64,000 nucleotides of DNA, from contig NZ_RQRT01000002.1 of NCBI RefSeq assembly GCF_004335005.1, forward strand, positions 124,001 to 188,000, given 5' to 3'. The stretch's first letter is position 1. The number at the start of each line of letters is the position of its first letter. This document shows positions 62,665 through 64,000 of the stretch, in pieces. The position numbers and the translations under genes are program-made. A model generated the notes under the pieces. It was given only the letters and a program-made list of their open reading frames with translations, was not told the origin of the DNA and made no database searches. The stretch is from Paracoccus nototheniae (GTDB lineage Bacteria > Pseudomonadota > Alphaproteobacteria > Rhodobacterales > Rhodobacteraceae).

Positions 62665-64000
62665 TCATCCTTCGAGGTTCAGGGCGGAGGCGACCAGCGC
62701 CTCTTGTTCGGCCTTGTGGCGTGAGGCGAGGCCCGTGGCGACCGAGGCCGCCGCGTTCCGGCCCGCGTAACGCGCCCGGGTGTGTTTGGCGCCAAGCCGT
62801 TCCAGCGCCCATTCCAGATAGGGCTCGACAAAGCTCCAGCCGCCCTGGTTCTTGGGCTCTTCCTGACACCAGACGATCTCGGCCTGCTTGAAGCGGCCCA
62901 GTTCCTTGACCATCGCCTGTGCCGGGAAGGGATAGAACTGTTCCAGACGCAGCAGATAGACGTCGGTGATCCCGGCCTCGTCCCGCGCCTTCAGCAGGTC
63001 GTAATAGACCTTGCCCGAGCAGACGACGACGCGTTTGATCTTGTCGTCGGCGGCCAGTTCGGTCGTCGAGGTGCCGCGCTGCGCATCGTCCCACAGCACC
63101 CGGTGGAAGGTGCTGCCGGTCTGGAATTCCTCGGCGGTGCTGACGGCCAGCGGATGGCGCAGCAGCGATTTCGGCGTCATCAGGACCAGCGGCTTGCGGA
63201 AACCACGATGCAGCTGGCGGCGCAGGATGTGGAAATAGTTGGCGGGCGTGGTGCAGTTCGCGACGATCCAGTTATCCTCGGCGCAGCCCTGCAGGAACCG
63301 CTCCAGCCGGGCCGAGCTGTGTTCGGGGCCCTGACCTTCGAAGCCGTGGGGCAGCAGCATCACCAGCCCCGACATGCGCAGCCATTTCTTTTCGCCCGAC
63401 GAGATGAACTGGTCGAACATGATCTGCGCGCCATTGGCGAAATCGCCGAACTGCGCCTCCCACAGGGTCAACGTGTTGGGTTCGGCCAGCGAATAGCCGT
63501 ATTCGAACCCCAGCACCGCATATTCCGACAGCATCGAATCGATGACCTCGTAACGGGCCTGACCCTCGCTGATATTGTTCAGCGGGTAATAACGATCCTC
63601 GGATTTCTGATCGGTGAAGGCCGAATGACGCTGGCTGAAGGTGCCGCGCGCGCTGTCCTGACCCGACAGTCGGACGCCATGGCCTTCGTGGAGCAGCGAT
63701 CCAAAGGCCAAAGCCTCGGCCGTGGCCCAGTCAAAGCTTTTGCCGGTTTCGAACATCTGCTTTTTCGCCTCGAGCAGACGGCCCACGGTCTTGTGCAGCG
63801 TCAGCCCATCCGGCGCGGTGCTCAGCGCGCGGCCCACCTGGGTCATCACCTCGGGGGCGATGCCGGTTTCGCCGGCGACATAGTCGGTCCCCTCGCGGTC
63901 CATGCCCGACCATTTGCCGTCCAGCCAGTCGGCCTTGTTCGGCTTGTAGTTCTTGCCGATCTCGAACTCTTCGTTCAGATGCGCCTGGAACGCGGCCTTC
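62665..64000 (-). CDS. sucA: 2-oxoglutarate dehydrogenase E1, 5' end outside window
   Basis: The visible 445 codons are the C-terminal half of E1; the frame stays open to the window edge ([18 protein letters not shown] before the internal Met at 63903). Family blocks include [67 protein letters not shown] and the C-terminal [11 protein letters not shown]. It decarboxylates 2-oxoglutarate with thiamine diphosphate and reduces the lipoyl group on sucB. The start and the first half of the gene lie to the right, beyond the window. Confidence 0.95.
   Translation of the reverse strand, partial: KAAFQAHLNEEFEIGKNYKPNKADWLDGKWSGMDREGTDYVAGETGIAPEVMTQVGRALSTAPDGLTLHKTVGRLLEAKKQMFETGKSFDWATAEALAFGSLLHEGHGVRLSGQDSARGTFSQRHSAFTDQKSEDRYYPLNNISEGQARYEVIDSMLSEYAVLGFEYGYSLAEPNTLTLWEAQFGDFANGAQIMFDQFISSGEKKWLRMSGLVMLLPHGFEGQGPEHSSARLERFLQGCAEDNWIVANCTTPANYFHILRRQLHRGFRKPLVLMTPKSLLRHPLAVSTAEEFQTGSTFHRVLWDDAQRGTSTTELAADDKIKRVVVCSGKVYYDLLKARDEAGITDVYLLRLEQFYPFPAQAMVKELGRFKQAEIVWCQEEPKNQGGWSFVEPYLEWALERLGAKHTRARYAGRNAAASVATGLASRHKAEQEALVASALNLEG

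Overview
The window reads as chromosomal DNA of a high-G+C alphaproteobacterium of the Rhodobacteraceae, most like Paracoccus or a close relative. The grounds are base composition, the sucA-sucB-(small genes)-lpdA block, class II DAHP synthase, TRAP and FecBCDE-type transport genes, Hint_2-domain proteins, a full CtrA-type site (TTAA-N7-TTAAC) and the intergenic motif TTTCATCTTGG..AAATATCC. Genus is an inference. No rRNA, tRNA, CRISPR array, insertion sequence or prophage was seen.

Region by region. 1-5657 is an accessory module: the 3' part of a sensor kinase gene; a minus-strand operon for an S8 serine protease, a small exported Gly/Arg/Ser/Asn repeat protein and a fused HprK-like kinase/PqqD protein; and a divergent ECF sigma/anti-sigma pair. 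The protease and repeat-protein genes each have the same putative ECF promoter (GGGAATAA-N15-CGTT), so the module looks like one regulon. It is the best candidate for an undescribed system. 5679-10936 holds an M20 peptidase, an HxlR regulator, a PRISE-family reductase, a chemoreceptor and an ArsR regulator. 11092-16495 is a complete peptide/nickel-type ABC importer. 16504-21894 is a four-gene glycosyltransferase operon led by a sucrose-phosphate-synthase-like/phosphatase fusion. 21999-29178 is siderophore uptake (ABC importer, TonB receptor, AraC regulator) with no biosynthesis genes.

29334-39459 is a uronate/pectin-breakdown locus: two GntR regulators, uxaC, a TRAP transporter, kdgF, kduI, kduD, uxuB and kdgK. 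It feeds 2-keto-3-deoxygluconate into KDPG, but the mannonate dehydratase and KDPG aldolase are not in the window. 39709-42976 holds a 28-residue membrane protein gene, an AT-rich gap and two convergent Hint-domain genes, one with the CtrA-type site upstream.

42982-64000 is mostly housekeeping: GlxA-type regulator, DAHP synthase, lipid A acyltransferase, EamA exporter, transketolase, CNNM/CorC protein, XerD, two unrecognised envelope genes, aroK-aroB, leucine-type dehydrogenase, ssb, two lytic transglycosylases and the 2-oxoglutarate dehydrogenase genes (lpdA, MAPEG, small gene, sucB, sucA). sucA runs off the right edge and the sensor kinase off the left. Start codons were chosen from ribosome-binding sites and family alignment from memory; no searches were run.
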